NCBI RefSeq assembly: GCF_003967355.1
Contig: NZ_BIFH01000029.1
Location: forward strand, 124,001 to 188,000
Source: Embleya hyalina
Lineage (GTDB): Bacteria; Actinomycetota; Actinomycetes; Streptomycetales; Streptomycetaceae
Length of the DNA: 64,000 nucleotides
Reading direction: 5' to 3'
This document shows, piece by piece, positions 34,262 to 43,646 of this stretch. The translations under genes and the position numbers were made by a program. The notes beneath the pieces are model-generated. The model did not search any database. It worked only from the letters and a program-made list of their open reading frames with translations, and was not told the DNA's origin. Every line of letters starts with the position of its first letter. Within the stretch, counting starts at the first letter, position 1.

Positions 34262-35263
34262 TCAGTCCGCCTCCCGATGCCCCGGTACCGGGCCCCGTCC
34301 GTCCACCACCGCGCGCAGCAGTTCCAGTTCGGACACCGAGCCGGGCTCGCCCCCCGACGCGACCAGTCGATTGGCCGCCCGCTGGAGTTCGGCGTTGACC
34401 GGCGTCGGCACCCCGTGCAGTCGGCCGAGGCGCACGATCTCGCCGTTGAGGTAGTCGGTCTCGATGCCGCCGGTGCGGCGGTACACGCTCTGCCAGGAGG
34501 AGCCGCCGGGCCGCCGCTCGCCGCCCACCGGGCGGACCTGGACGAGCGGGCCGACCGGGGCGAACTCGGCGTGGATCTCGGCCGAGAAAAGGACCGTGCG
34601 GGCCTCGTCCATGGCCAGCCGGTCCAGATTCCCGCCGCGCGCGTTCGGGCCGCACAGCGCCTCGACCGCGTTGCCCAGGTTGGTGACGAGCTTGCCGTAC
34701 TTGTACGCGGTGATGTCCGCGTACACCTCGGAGCCGTATCCGGCGCCGGACAGGACACGTGACACCTGGGCCGCGAAGGCGTCCCGACCGTGCGGGTACC
34801 GGCCGATGTCCAGCACACCGGTCACCGGCGCGGAGTAGGCGTGCACCACGCCCGGTTCCAGGTACGCGGTCGGGCAGGCGACCAGCACGCCGTACACGTT
34901 GGCGAACATGCGCAGCGCGGTGTCCTCGTTGGCCACGCCGTTCTGGGCGCACAGGATCGGCAGCTCCGGCTCGGCGTGCCGGGCCAGCTCGCGCAGCGCC
35001 TCGGCGGTGTCCTGCGACTTGACGCACAACACGACCGCGTCCACCTCCGACCAGATCGGCCGCGCCGCGAGGGCCGCGATCGTGGTCACCGCGTCGAGAC
35101 GGATCACTTCCTCGCCGTCGGGCGTGCGGACCCGCAGGCCGTGGGCGCGAATCGCGTCGACGTGCGCCCGCCGACCGACCAGGTGCACGTCGTGCCCTGC
35201 CCGGGCGAGACGGGCGCCGAGGACGCTGCCGACGGCCCCGGCCCCCAGAACCACAAATCGCAT
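34262..35263 (-). CDS. Ketopantoate-reductase-family (PanE-like) oxidoreductase
   Basis: A 333-residue protein. The N-terminal Rossmann domain opens VVLGAGAVGSVLGARLARAGHDVHLVGR and has CVKSQDT and CAQNGVANE. The C-terminal ApbA domain contains the helix ADITAYKYGKLVTNLGNAVEALCG with the conserved Lys/Asn, and ETDYLNGEIVRLG. Classical PanE reduces 2-dehydropantoate with NADPH for pantothenate synthesis. No other pantothenate genes are near and many actinomycete paralogues act on other keto acids, so the role is uncertain. The ATG has GGGGAGGG upstream; upstream in-frame starts lack support. Confidence 0.85.
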   Translation of the reverse strand: MRFVVLGAGAVGSVLGARLARAGHDVHLVGRRAHVDAIRAHGLRVRTPDGEEVIRLDAVTTIAALAARPIWSEVDAVVLCVKSQDTAEALRELARHAEPELPILCAQNGVANEDTALRMFANVYGVLVACPTAYLEPGVVHAYSAPVTGVLDIGRYPHGRDAFAAQVSRVLSGAGYGSEVYADITAYKYGKLVTNLGNAVEALCGPNARGGNLDRLAMDEARTVLFSAEIHAEFAPVGPLVQVRPVGGERRPGGSSWQSVYRRTGGIETDYLNGEIVRLGRLHGVPTPVNAELQRAANRLVASGGEPGSVSELELLRAVVDGRGPVPGHREAD

Positions 35264-35366
35264 GGCCGATCCCTCCCCGACGCGAGGATCCATCCAAACA
35301 CGTCGAGGCCGCGCCGTGGGGCCGCCGAGGCCGCCGGTTTTCCGGTCTCCCGGCACCGGCCTCGGC

Positions 35367-35891
35367 TCAGGTCGACGCCCAGGCCGGCACGTACCCGCCG
35401 CCGCGCTGCCCGGACCCGCTCCCGCCCGCCTGTACCGCCGCCGCGCGCCGGGCCGCCGGCACGTGCTGAATCGAGGTGTGCGCCTCGCCCTCCACCACCG
35501 TGCGCCCGCCGCGCGGCTCGAAGCCGCGACGGGTGAACCAGTCGGCGCTGCGCGCGTACACGTCGGCGATCACCGGCCGCGGACCGGCCAGGACCAGGGC
35601 GTGCCGAACCAATACCGTCGCGTGCCCCTGGCGTCGATGGGACAGGAGCGTACAGACGCGGCCCATGCGCAACAGGCCGTCCCCCTCCTCGGTGAGTCGC
35701 AGCGTGGACACCACCACGCCGTCCGCTTCCGCCCACAGGTGCGCGGTCCCGGGCTCGATGTCACGGCCGTCGGGATCGAGCCAGGGCTGCCGGCGTGCGA
35801 CCACGAAGACCCGGCTGCGCAGCGTCAGCAGCCGGTACAGACTCGCGGCGTCGATTTCGCCCGCTGTTCCGTAGAAGTACGACACGTCCAT
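35367..35891 (-). CDS. GNAT-family acetyltransferase, ElaA-like
   Basis: A 174-residue protein resembling ElaA-type GNATs. LYRLLTLRSRVFVVARRQPWLDPDGRD near the start and the acetyl-CoA loop region MGRVCTLLSHRRQGHATVLVRHAL are visible; the usual R/Q-x-x-G-x-G/A motif is RRQGHA. The C-terminal about 25 residues are a Gly/Ser/Ala-rich tail. The ATG is chosen where homology begins; its ribosome site is weak. Substrate unknown. Confidence 0.75.
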   Translation of the reverse strand: MDVSYFYGTAGEIDAASLYRLLTLRSRVFVVARRQPWLDPDGRDIEPGTAHLWAEADGVVVSTLRLTEEGDGLLRMGRVCTLLSHRRQGHATVLVRHALVLAGPRPVIADVYARSADWFTRRGFEPRGGRTVVEGEAHTSIQHVPAARRAAAVQAGGSGSGQRGGGYVPAWAST

Positions 35892-36194
35892 GTGCGGCAG
35901 GGTGGCACCACGAGGGCGCCGCGGGGTGATTTGGATCTGCCACGCGGGCAACGCTCGGATGAACACTTGGCGGCCGATCGACGGCGTCACGAGGGGACAC
36001 CGGACCGGTCGCGAAGGAGTGCCGGACCGATCACGAGGGGGTACCGGACCGGTCACGAGCGGCCTCCGCGCCGTCCACGTGGCAGATATCCCACTGCGTT
36101 GGGCGCCGCCGGCGTGGAAGACTCGCAGGATCGCCCGCTCGCCGTGTGTTCGAGGATCGCGCGGGCGACAGCCCTGCGAGGAGGAGATATCCAG
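35892..36194. other. Divergent control region with iterated repeats
   Basis: This 303-base region separates the GNAT (minus) and aminotransferase (plus) genes. It contains the 22-bp tandem repeat at 35987-36060. No gene or clear sigma-70 promoter was recognised. Confidence 0.4.
35987..36060. repeat. 22-bp tandem repeat, three and a half copies
   Basis: Units TCACGAGGGGACACCGGACC, TCGCGAAGGAGTGCCGGACC and TCACGAGGGGGTACCGGACC (each followed by GG or GA) occupy 35987-36008, 36009-36030 and 36031-36052, with a partial fourth copy. Each contains a GGACCGGTC-like half-palindrome at the junction. Located 135-210 bases upstream of the aminotransferase start. Confidence 0.7.
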
Positions 36195-37448
36195 GTGAGC
36201 GTCGAAGAGTTGTCGCAGCCACAGAATCGTCCGATGCCCGAGTTGCGCCAGTCGGGCAAGCTCGCGGACGTCTGTTACGACATCCGGGGCCCGGTTCTCG
36301 ACGAGGCGAAACGCCTCGAGGACGAGGGACACCGGATTCTCAAGCTGAACATCGGCAACCCCGCGCCGTTCGGTTTCGAGGCACCCGACGAGATCCTGCA
36401 CGACATGATCCGCAGCCTGCCGGCCGCGCAGGGCTACTCGGACTCCAAGGGTGTGCTCTCCGCCCGCCGGGCCGTGGTCCAGCACTACCAGACGCGCGGC
36501 ATCGAGGGTGTCGACGTCGACGACGTCTACCTGGGCAACGGCGTCTCCGAGCTGATCGTGATGGCACTCCAGGCGCTGTTGAACAACGGCGACGAGGTAC
36601 TGGTGCCGATGCCGGACTACCCGCTGTGGACGGCGGCGGTGAGCCTGTCCGGCGGCACTCCGGTGCACTACCTGTGCGACGAGGGCGCCGACTGGTATCC
36701 CGACCTCGACGACATCGCGGCCAAGATCACCGACCGCACCCGGGCGATCGTGGTGATCAATCCGAACAACCCGACCGGCTCGGTCTACCCGAAGCCGATC
36801 CTCGAGGGCATCGTCGACCTGGCCCGCCGGCACGGACTCCTCCTCCTCGCCGACGAGATCTACGACAAGATCCTCTACGACGACGCCGTGCACATCCCGC
36901 TCGCCTCGCTCGCGCCCGACCTGCTGTGCCTGACCTTCAACGGCCTGTCCAAGGCGTACCGGGTGGCCGGCTTCCGGTCGGGCTGGCTGATGTTGTCCGG
37001 CCCCAAGCGGCACGCGACCAGCTACATCGAGGGTCTGAACATCCTGGCCAACATGCGCCTGTGCGCGAACGTGCCCTCGCAGCACGCGATCGCCACCGCG
37101 CTCGGCGGCTACCAGAGCATCAACGACCTGATCCTGCCGGGCGGCCGGCTGCACGCCCAGCGCGACGCCGCGTACGAGGCGCTGACCTCGATTCCCGGCG
37201 TGACCTGCGTCAAGCCGAAGGGCGCGCTCTACGCGTTCCCCCGGATCGACCCGGACGTGTGCAAGATCGTCGACGACGAGAAGTTCGTCTTCGACCTGCT
37301 GCAGAGCCAGCGGATCCTGGTCGTCCAGGGCACCGGGTTCAACTGGCACCAGCCGGACCACTTCCGCGTGGTGACCCTCCCCCAGGTCGAAGACCTGACC
37401 GACGCGATCACCCGGATCGGCGAGTTCATCGGGTCCTACCGCCAGTAA
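36195..37448 (+). CDS. alaA-like: Alanine-type class I/II aminotransferase (AlaA/AlaT-like)
   Basis: A 417-residue PLP enzyme of fold type I. Features seen: LNIGNPAPFGFEAPDEI near the start, GNGVSELIVMALQALL (cofactor phosphate loop), NPNNPTGSVYP, PLP Asp in LLLADEIYDKI, Schiff-base Lys in FNGLSKAYRVAGFRSGWL, and the C-terminal Arg in DHFRVVTLP that binds the substrate carboxylate. It matches the AlaA/AlaT group, which interconverts pyruvate and alanine with glutamate. The GTG start has GAGGAG 8 bases upstream. A hairpin follows the gene. Confidence 0.9.
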   Translation: MSVEELSQPQNRPMPELRQSGKLADVCYDIRGPVLDEAKRLEDEGHRILKLNIGNPAPFGFEAPDEILHDMIRSLPAAQGYSDSKGVLSARRAVVQHYQTRGIEGVDVDDVYLGNGVSELIVMALQALLNNGDEVLVPMPDYPLWTAAVSLSGGTPVHYLCDEGADWYPDLDDIAAKITDRTRAIVVINPNNPTGSVYPKPILEGIVDLARRHGLLLLADEIYDKILYDDAVHIPLASLAPDLLCLTFNGLSKAYRVAGFRSGWLMLSGPKRHATSYIEGLNILANMRLCANVPSQHAIATALGGYQSINDLILPGGRLHAQRDAAYEALTSIPGVTCVKPKGALYAFPRIDPDVCKIVDDEKFVFDLLQSQRILVVQGTGFNWHQPDHFRVVTLPQVEDLTDAITRIGEFIGSYRQ

Positions 37449-37477
37449 TCGGCGCCGGCGGCCGGTCGGCCGATCCC

Positions 37478-37510
37478 GCGGGCCCGGCGTCGTCGCGACG
37501 CCCGGCCCGC
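37478..37510. terminator. Bidirectional terminator hairpin
   Basis: GCGGGCCCGGCGTC (37478-37491) pairs with GACGCCCGGCCCGC (37497-37510), 13 of 14 bases, with a 5-base loop, between convergent aminotransferase and F420 oxidoreductase genes. Confidence 0.75.
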
Positions 37511-37535
37511 GTCCGGTGGGGTTCGGGTGCTTCGC

Positions 37536-38453
37536 TCAGCCGAGCAGCGGGCGCACCGCCAGCGCCTTCACCCTCGGCACCACCGACTCGCCGAGCGCCG
37601 CGGTCTGCTCCAGATATCGCGCCCGCGTCGTGGCCGGCAGGGTCAGCGTCACCCCGGTGACCCCGGCCTCGGCCTGCTCGGTCAGGTCGGCCACGATCGC
37701 CTCGGGATCGAAACCGTCGCCGTCGAACATGCTCATCCCGCGCGGCATGAAGGTGATGTCGATCGGGTCGGTGCGGCCGACCGAGGCGGCGTACTCCCGG
37801 GCGTAGTCGAGCCGGGCGGCCAGATCGGCCAGCGTCTCCAGGCCGGGGGTCTTCAGGTGCCGGGACGCGCCGGCCGGGGCGGGCATCGGCAGCCAGCCGT
37901 CGCCCAGGTCCACCACCCGGCGGATCGCCCGCTTGCTGTTGCCGCCCACCCACACCGGGATGCGGTCCTGCGCGGGCCGCGGCCGCATCGTGTTCCCCCC
38001 GACGCTCTCCCCCGTCCAGGCCGCGCGCATCGCCCGCAGCGCGTCGTCGAGCACGTCGTTGCGATTCGCGTAGTCGGCGCCGAGCGCGGCGAACTCGGGC
38101 TCCAGGTAGCCCGCGCCCACGCCCAGGATCAACCGGCCCCCGGAGAGCGCGTCCAGCGAGGAGATCATCTTCGCGGACAGGTACGGGTTGCGGTACGCCG
38201 GGACGAACAGGTTGGTGTGCAGGCGCAGCCGGGTGGTGGCCGCCGCCGCGAAGGACAGCGTGACCATCGGGTCCAGCGTGTGGTGGCCGCCGTGGGCCAG
38301 CCAGCGGTCGCCGGGGAACGGGTGGTCGGTGGTGAAGACCGCGTCGAACCCGGCGGACTCGGCCGCGCGGGACATCTCCATCACGGCCTCGGCGCCGATC
38401 AGATCGGCGCCGGCCTCGACCAGGTGCGTGGGCAGTCCGAGGGAAAGGAACAT
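37536..38453 (-). CDS. LLM-class F420-dependent oxidoreductase (TIGR03619-like)
   Basis: A 305-residue luciferase-like enzyme. The F420-type marks are GFDAVFTTDHPFPGDRWLAHGGHHTLDPMVTLSFAAAATTRLRL, LSGGRLILGVGAGYLEPEFAALG and PVWVGGNSKRAIRRVVDLGDGWLP. ATG 38453 starts the beta-strand MFLSLGLP directly; an earlier in-frame ATG (38483) lies inside the palindromic operator and is rejected. The promoter has the palindrome CTGACGCATCGTCAG 21 bases upstream, shared with three other genes. Substrate unknown. Confidence 0.85.
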   Translation of the reverse strand: MFLSLGLPTHLVEAGADLIGAEAVMEMSRAAESAGFDAVFTTDHPFPGDRWLAHGGHHTLDPMVTLSFAAAATTRLRLHTNLFVPAYRNPYLSAKMISSLDALSGGRLILGVGAGYLEPEFAALGADYANRNDVLDDALRAMRAAWTGESVGGNTMRPRPAQDRIPVWVGGNSKRAIRRVVDLGDGWLPMPAPAGASRHLKTPGLETLADLAARLDYAREYAASVGRTDPIDITFMPRGMSMFDGDGFDPEAIVADLTEQAEAGVTGVTLTLPATTRARYLEQTAALGESVVPRVKALAVRPLLG

Positions 38454-38474
38454 GGGCGGCAACGTAGCAGCGAC

Positions 38475-38489
38475 CTGACGCATCGTCAG
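38475..38489 (-). promoter_or_regulatory. TGACG-N3-CGTCA operator, site C (F420 oxidoreductase)
   Basis: CTGACGCATCGTCAG, with perfect 6-base arms, lies 21 bases before the start at 38453. On the plus strand its 14 leading bases are identical to those of site A. Confidence 0.7.
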
Positions 38490-38561
38490 TAACCACTGCC
38501 ACAGCGGCCGACGGCCCTTATCACCGCACCACGATCGACGCCTGCCCCGCCCCCGCCGCGG

Positions 38562-39560
38562 TCAGTCGCGATAGGTGGTCGCCGGCGGGTCGGCCGGGCC
38601 CAGCGACGGAGCGAGCCACCTCTTGTAGAGATCCCGCCAGGTGCCGTCGGTCTTCATACGTTCCAACACCGCGTTGAGAAAACGCACGAAATCGTCCTGG
38701 CCCTTGGGTATCGCGATGCCCTTGACCTCCTCCACGGTTGTCGGTCCCGTCACTTCCAGCTTCGGATCCTGCTCACGCAGACTCTCCAGGAGCGACGCGT
38801 TGGTGTAGGCCGCCGCGACCCGGCCCTCCTGGAGCGCGACCAGGCAGTCGGTCCGGTCGGACACCGCGTAGACCTTGGCCTTGGACTCGGCCACTCGGCG
38901 CTCCGGCGTGGTGTTCGAGGACACGCACACGTACTTCCCGGCCAGGTCGTCCAGGCTCTGCACGTTCGCGTGCTTGGGCGCCAGGAAACGCAGCGCGTCC
39001 TCGAGGTAGACCGCGGAGAAGTCCACCTGTTGCCGGCGCTCGCACGTTATGGTCATCGCGTCCACCACCATGTCCACCTCGTTCTTGAGCAGCACGTCGA
39101 TCCGTCGACCGGGCGGGATGGTCTTGAACTGGACGCGGTCCGCGTCGCCGAAGATCGCCTTGGCCACCTCCCGGGCCAGGTCGATGTCGAAGCCCTCCAG
39201 TTTTCCGGTCTCCTCGGCGGGCGCGGCGAACATCCGGGTGTTCTGGTCGACGCCGACCACCAGCCGACCCCGGTCCTGGATCGTGCGCATCGTCGAGCCG
39301 GCCGGCATCGCGCCCGCACGGGGCGGCCCGGCGGGGGTCAGGCTCCGACTCGGGTCGCACGGCGGCGCCGGGACAGGGGGCGCGAGCTTGGGATCCGACA
39401 CCCCCACCTCGATCGGTACATATCGGGCGGACGGCGTGGGCGACGCACCGGAGTCGTCCCCGCCGCCGGATCCGCATCCGGACGCGAGGAGCACCGTCGC
39501 CAGGGCCGCCACGGGAAGTGACGCTGCATCAAGTCTTTTGGGCCACACGGGATGCAGCAT
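38562..39560 (-). CDS. Amino-acid ABC transporter substrate-binding lipoprotein
   Basis: A 332-residue family 3 (GlnH/GluB-like) solute-binding protein. The signal peptide ends in the lipobox LLASGC with lipidated Cys29. A Ser/Pro/Gly spacer and about 60 extra residues precede the binding domain, which begins GRLVVGVDQNTRMFAAPAEETGKLEGFDIDLAREVAKAIFG. Other marks are DMVVDAMTITCERRQQVDFSAVY and the C-terminal LNAVLERMKTDGTWRDLYKRWL. It probably binds glutamate or a related polar amino acid at the membrane. No permease or ATPase genes are adjacent, so it may serve a transporter elsewhere or a sensory role. It is divergent from glutamate dehydrogenase, which makes a glutamate link attractive. 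Confidence 0.85.
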   Translation of the reverse strand: MLHPVWPKRLDAASLPVAALATVLLASGCGSGGGDDSGASPTPSARYVPIEVGVSDPKLAPPVPAPPCDPSRSLTPAGPPRAGAMPAGSTMRTIQDRGRLVVGVDQNTRMFAAPAEETGKLEGFDIDLAREVAKAIFGDADRVQFKTIPPGRRIDVLLKNEVDMVVDAMTITCERRQQVDFSAVYLEDALRFLAPKHANVQSLDDLAGKYVCVSSNTTPERRVAESKAKVYAVSDRTDCLVALQEGRVAAAYTNASLLESLREQDPKLEVTGPTTVEEVKGIAIPKGQDDFVRFLNAVLERMKTDGTWRDLYKRWLAPSLGPADPPATTYRD

Positions 39561-39654
39561 CCCAGGTCGCGGTTCGCGATCACTGAGGGCGTTCCCTCGG
39601 ACCGGCGCCACGGTCCGGCGAGGTCCGGTTCGGGCCGCACGGCGGATAGCGTAA

Positions 39655-41067
<1,413 letters not shown>

Positions 41068-41073
41068 CCCACC

Positions 41074-41105
41074 GGGCCCGCCGCCCGTACGCGGGCGGCG
41101 GGCCC
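41074..41105. terminator. Strong bidirectional terminator hairpin after gdhA
   Basis: GGGCCCGCCGCCCG (41074-41087) pairs perfectly with CGGGCGGCGGGCCC (41092-41105) across a TACG loop, 6 bases after the gdhA stop and before the convergent GNAT gene. Confidence 0.85.
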
Positions 41106-41109
41106 GACT

Positions 41110-41598
41110 CTAGGGGCGTGCCGACGCGTCCCGCTCGACGGTGCGCCGGAACACCTGTCGGGAGCCGCCCTCGGGGCCCGGTGCGGCGGGTTCGGCGGGG
41201 CTGAAGCCCAGGGACGTGTAGAAGCCGCGGGAGCCGCCCTCGACCGCGCCCGGGTGGTCCGCCCCGAAGGTGACCAGTTCGACGGTGCCGGGGCCGAATC
41301 GGCGCATCGCCTCGGCCATCAGCGCACGGCCCACCCCGCGTCCCCGGGCGAGTTCCGACACCACCAGCCAGTGCACCCGGTACACCGGCGCCTCGGTGCC
41401 GAACAGCAGGCCGCCCAGGAGCCCGCCGCCGAAATCCCGGTCGTCGGGCACCACCAGCGCCCGATCGTCCCGCACGTGCTCGTCCAGGGCCGCGTGGAAG
41501 CCGGGTTCCGCGACCATCGGCCCGAACCAGTGCTCCACCTCGGCGGCCAGGGTCAGGAATCCGGGCCGATCGGCCTGCTGCGCGAGTCTGACGATCAT
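41110..41598 (-). CDS. GNAT-family N-acetyltransferase
   Basis: A 162-residue single-domain GNAT. The acetyl-CoA loop is LARGRGVGRALMAEAMRRFG, following the beta-4 strand VYRVHWLVVSE. The C-terminal beta-bulge region GGSRGFYTSLGFSPAEPA is typical. The ATG start begins a canonical first strand (MIVRLAQQADRPGFLTL). The ribosome site is weak. Substrate unknown; the RGRGVGRAL loop is complete, so it should be active. Confidence 0.85.
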   Translation of the reverse strand: MIVRLAQQADRPGFLTLAAEVEHWFGPMVAEPGFHAALDEHVRDDRALVVPDDRDFGGGLLGGLLFGTEAPVYRVHWLVVSELARGRGVGRALMAEAMRRFGPGTVELVTFGADHPGAVEGGSRGFYTSLGFSPAEPAAPGPEGGSRQVFRRTVERDASARP

Positions 41599-42006
41599 CC
41601 GCCGAGTCTGCCAGGAGCGATCGCCCACCCGGCCGACCCCGTCGCGCGACCCGCGGCCCGGGCGCGCCCGCCGCACCCCACCGCACCCCGCCGCGCGGAA
41701 AATCGTTGGCCCCGGCTCCGGGCCCGCTGTTACCTTCGCCGCATCGTGCCCGCGCCGACCCGCGCGGCTCCCCTCCTCCGAAATCAGGTGTTGATGCCCG
41801 TGCCCGCGCCGAGCGCGCCTCGTACGACCGCGGTCGGATCCGGCACCGGGAAACCTCCCGGACCGCACTGATCCCCCGGTGGGCTCGCCGGTCCCCGCAC
41901 GCAGCGCGCGGCGCATCGTGTGACGGACCGCGGCGACGACCCCTCCGAGACCGCTCGGCGCTTCCTTGCTGTCAGTGATCCCACCTCCCGGCAAGGAGAT
42001 TTCCGA
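41599..42006. other. Gene-free divergent region upstream of the RNHCP pair
   Basis: This 408-base stretch separates the minus-strand GNAT and the plus-strand RNHCP genes. A possible promoter for the latter is TTGGCC (41706-41711) and GTTACC (41729-41734) with 17-base spacing, giving a long leader of about 270 bases before the GTG at 42007. No gene was recognised. Confidence 0.35.
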
Positions 42007-42390
42007 GTGTCCACCGGTACCACCGATTCCGGCCGGAATCACCCCGCTTCACCGCGCGTCGACACCTTCGGGTGCGTCCGCTGCGGATTGACCGTGACCA
42101 CCGTCGACCCCGCCGGCGACCGGCGCAACCACTGCCCGAGCTGCCTGCACTCGCGGCACGTGGTGGACCACGTCGAGGGCGGCCCGTCCGAGTGCGGCGC
42201 GCGCATGTCGCCGATCTCGATCGCGGTGCTGCGCAACGGCGACTGGATGCTCGTGCATCGGTGCATCCGCTGCGACGAGCTGACCTCCAGTGCCATCGCA
42301 CCGGACGACAACCAGCTGATCCTGATCCGGATGGCCGTGCGACCGCTGGCCCAACCACCGTTCCCGCTCGAAGTGTTCGGGGAGCTGTGA
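42007..42390 (+). CDS. RNHCP-domain protein (first of tandem pair)
   Basis: A 127-residue protein with the RNHCP domain. The name-giving motif appears as RRNHCPSCLHSRHV, preceded by a CxxC (FGCVRCGLTV) and followed by a third pair in HRCIRCDEL, so two or more Cys pairs could bind zinc. SECGARMSPISIAVLRNGDWMLVHRC is the typical core. The GTG has AAGGAG 8 bases upstream. Function unknown in any organism I can name. A paralogue follows 2 bases downstream. Confidence 0.85.
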   Translation: MSTGTTDSGRNHPASPRVDTFGCVRCGLTVTTVDPAGDRRNHCPSCLHSRHVVDHVEGGPSECGARMSPISIAVLRNGDWMLVHRCIRCDELTSSAIAPDDNQLILIRMAVRPLAQPPFPLEVFGEL

Positions 42391-42392
42391 GC

Positions 42393-42800
42393 ATGGGCCG
42401 ACACAGGTCGAGCGGCCGGCGCCCCCAGCGGTACAAGGACGTCACCCACGGCCGGACCGGGCGCGGCGACGCCTTCCGGTGCGTGGCGTGCCGGCTCGAC
42501 GTACCACTGGTCGCGCCCGGCACGGCCCACCGCAACCACTGTCCGCACTGTCTGACCAGCCTGCACCTCGACCGCCGCGTCCCGGGCGACCGCGCGGCCG
42601 AGTGCCGGGGACGGATGACCGTGCTGAGCATGTCCGTTCGGGCGGACGGGGAGTGGCAGCTGATCCATCAGTGCCGGTCCTGCGGCAAGCTGGGCGCGAA
42701 CCGGATCGCGGGCGACGACAATCCGCTCGCCCTCCTGCGGCTCGCGCTGCGCCCGCTGACCGACTCGACCCGACCGATCCGGGCGTTGCTCACGCTGTAG
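42393..42800 (+). CDS. RNHCP-domain protein (second of tandem pair)
   Basis: A 135-residue paralogue of the preceding gene. RCVACRLDV, HRNHCPHCLTSLHLD, RMTVLSMSVRADGEWQLIHQC and QCRSCGKLGANRIAGDDNPLALLRLA correspond element by element. The N-terminus is basic (GRHRSSGRRPQRYKDV) and could bind nucleic acid. ATG 42393 is set by GGGGAG 8 bases upstream; the GTG at 42387 overlapping the previous stop is an alternative. Cotranscribed with its paralogue. A 17-bp hairpin terminates the unit. Confidence 0.85.
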   Translation: MGRHRSSGRRPQRYKDVTHGRTGRGDAFRCVACRLDVPLVAPGTAHRNHCPHCLTSLHLDRRVPGDRAAECRGRMTVLSMSVRADGEWQLIHQCRSCGKLGANRIAGDDNPLALLRLALRPLTDSTRPIRALLTL

Positions 42801-42825
42801 GGCGACGACGCCCGGCGCGGTGGGC

Positions 42826-42863
42826 GGGCGCCGGACGAGCCGACGACGGCTCGCCCGGCGCCC
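42826..42863. terminator. Strong bidirectional terminator hairpin
   Basis: GGGCGCCGGACGAGCCG (42826-42842) pairs with CGGCTCGCCCGGCGCCC (42847-42863), 16 of 17 bases with the other a G-U type pair, ACGA loop, between the convergent RNHCP and siderophore-interacting protein genes. Confidence 0.85.
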
Positions 42864-42879
42864 GATCGCGGCCGGTTCG

Positions 42880-43617
42880 CTACTCCATGCCGGTGCGTCC
42901 CGGCGACCAGAAGGGCTTGGTGAGCACCGATCTGCGGTCCCAGCCGTGCTCGGCGACCAGGCGGTCCCGAACCAGCTTGACCGTCCTCGCCTCGCCCGCC
43001 ACATACGCCACACCGGGCGTCGCGGGCAGCGCCAGTCGGCCCACCGCCTCGGCCAGGGTCGTCGAGGAGGCCGCCGACGCGTCGCCGCGTTCGAGCCAGG
43101 TGAGCCGTTCGGCGTGCGGCGTCGGCAGCCGATCGGCCGCGCTCGCGGTCTCGATCACCCCGTACACGTCCGCACCGGAGCCCACCGACGCGAGCATCGA
43201 GCCGAGGGCCACCGACGCGGTCTCCTCACCGACGAACACGTGGTAGGGCGCGTCGGCACGCAGCACGAAGCCGCCCTCGGGCCGGCCGAACCGGACCCGG
43301 TCGCCGCACCGCGCCGCCCGACCCCACGCGGCTCCCGGACCCGGGCCGCCGTCGTGGTCCAGTACGCACAGGTCCAGCGTCCCGGCCGTCGGGTCGTTGG
43401 CCCAGACCGAGTAGGTGCGCAGCAGGTTGCCCACCCCCTTGCGCCAACCCGCCATCGAGAGCACGTCGTTCACATGCACCCGGACCTGTTGGCCGGGCCG
43501 GCAGGACACCCCGCGCAACCCCGCGTCCTCGATCCGGATCCGGCGCATCCGGGCCGCGATCGGCTCCGTCTCGACGATCGTGCCGGACAGGAACACCCGG
43601 TCGAGGAGTCGGTTCAT
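42880..43617 (-). CDS. Siderophore-interacting protein (FAD-binding SIP family)
   Basis: A 245-residue flavoprotein of the ViuB/SIP family, which reduces ferric siderophores to release iron. FAD-binding motif: RTYSVW in GVGNLLRTYSVWAND, after the N-terminal beta-barrel (RIRIEDAGLRGVSCRPGQQVRV). The C-terminal domain has VFVGEETASVALGSMLAS, AYVAGEARTVKLVRDRLVAEHGWDRRSV and the ending KPFWSPGRTG, typical of the family. It follows an MFS exporter by 29 bases on the same strand, suggesting a two-gene siderophore export/reduction unit controlled by the divergent LysR. Confidence 0.88.
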   Translation of the reverse strand: MNRLLDRVFLSGTIVETEPIAARMRRIRIEDAGLRGVSCRPGQQVRVHVNDVLSMAGWRKGVGNLLRTYSVWANDPTAGTLDLCVLDHDGGPGPGAAWGRAARCGDRVRFGRPEGGFVLRADAPYHVFVGEETASVALGSMLASVGSGADVYGVIETASAADRLPTPHAERLTWLERGDASAASSTTLAEAVGRLALPATPGVAYVAGEARTVKLVRDRLVAEHGWDRRSVLTKPFWSPGRTGME

Positions 43618-43646
43618 CGGCCCCCGGCGCCGGTTCGTCCCGGGGC

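Noticed and set aside
7649-36060. Possible CRISPR arrays at the 21-bp and 22-bp repeats
   Set aside because: The units are directly tandem without unique spacers, and there are no cas genes.
38453-38483. Upstream ATG at 38483 for the F420 oxidoreductase
   Set aside because: It lies inside the palindromic operator, has no ribosome site, and would add ten residues before the first beta-strand.
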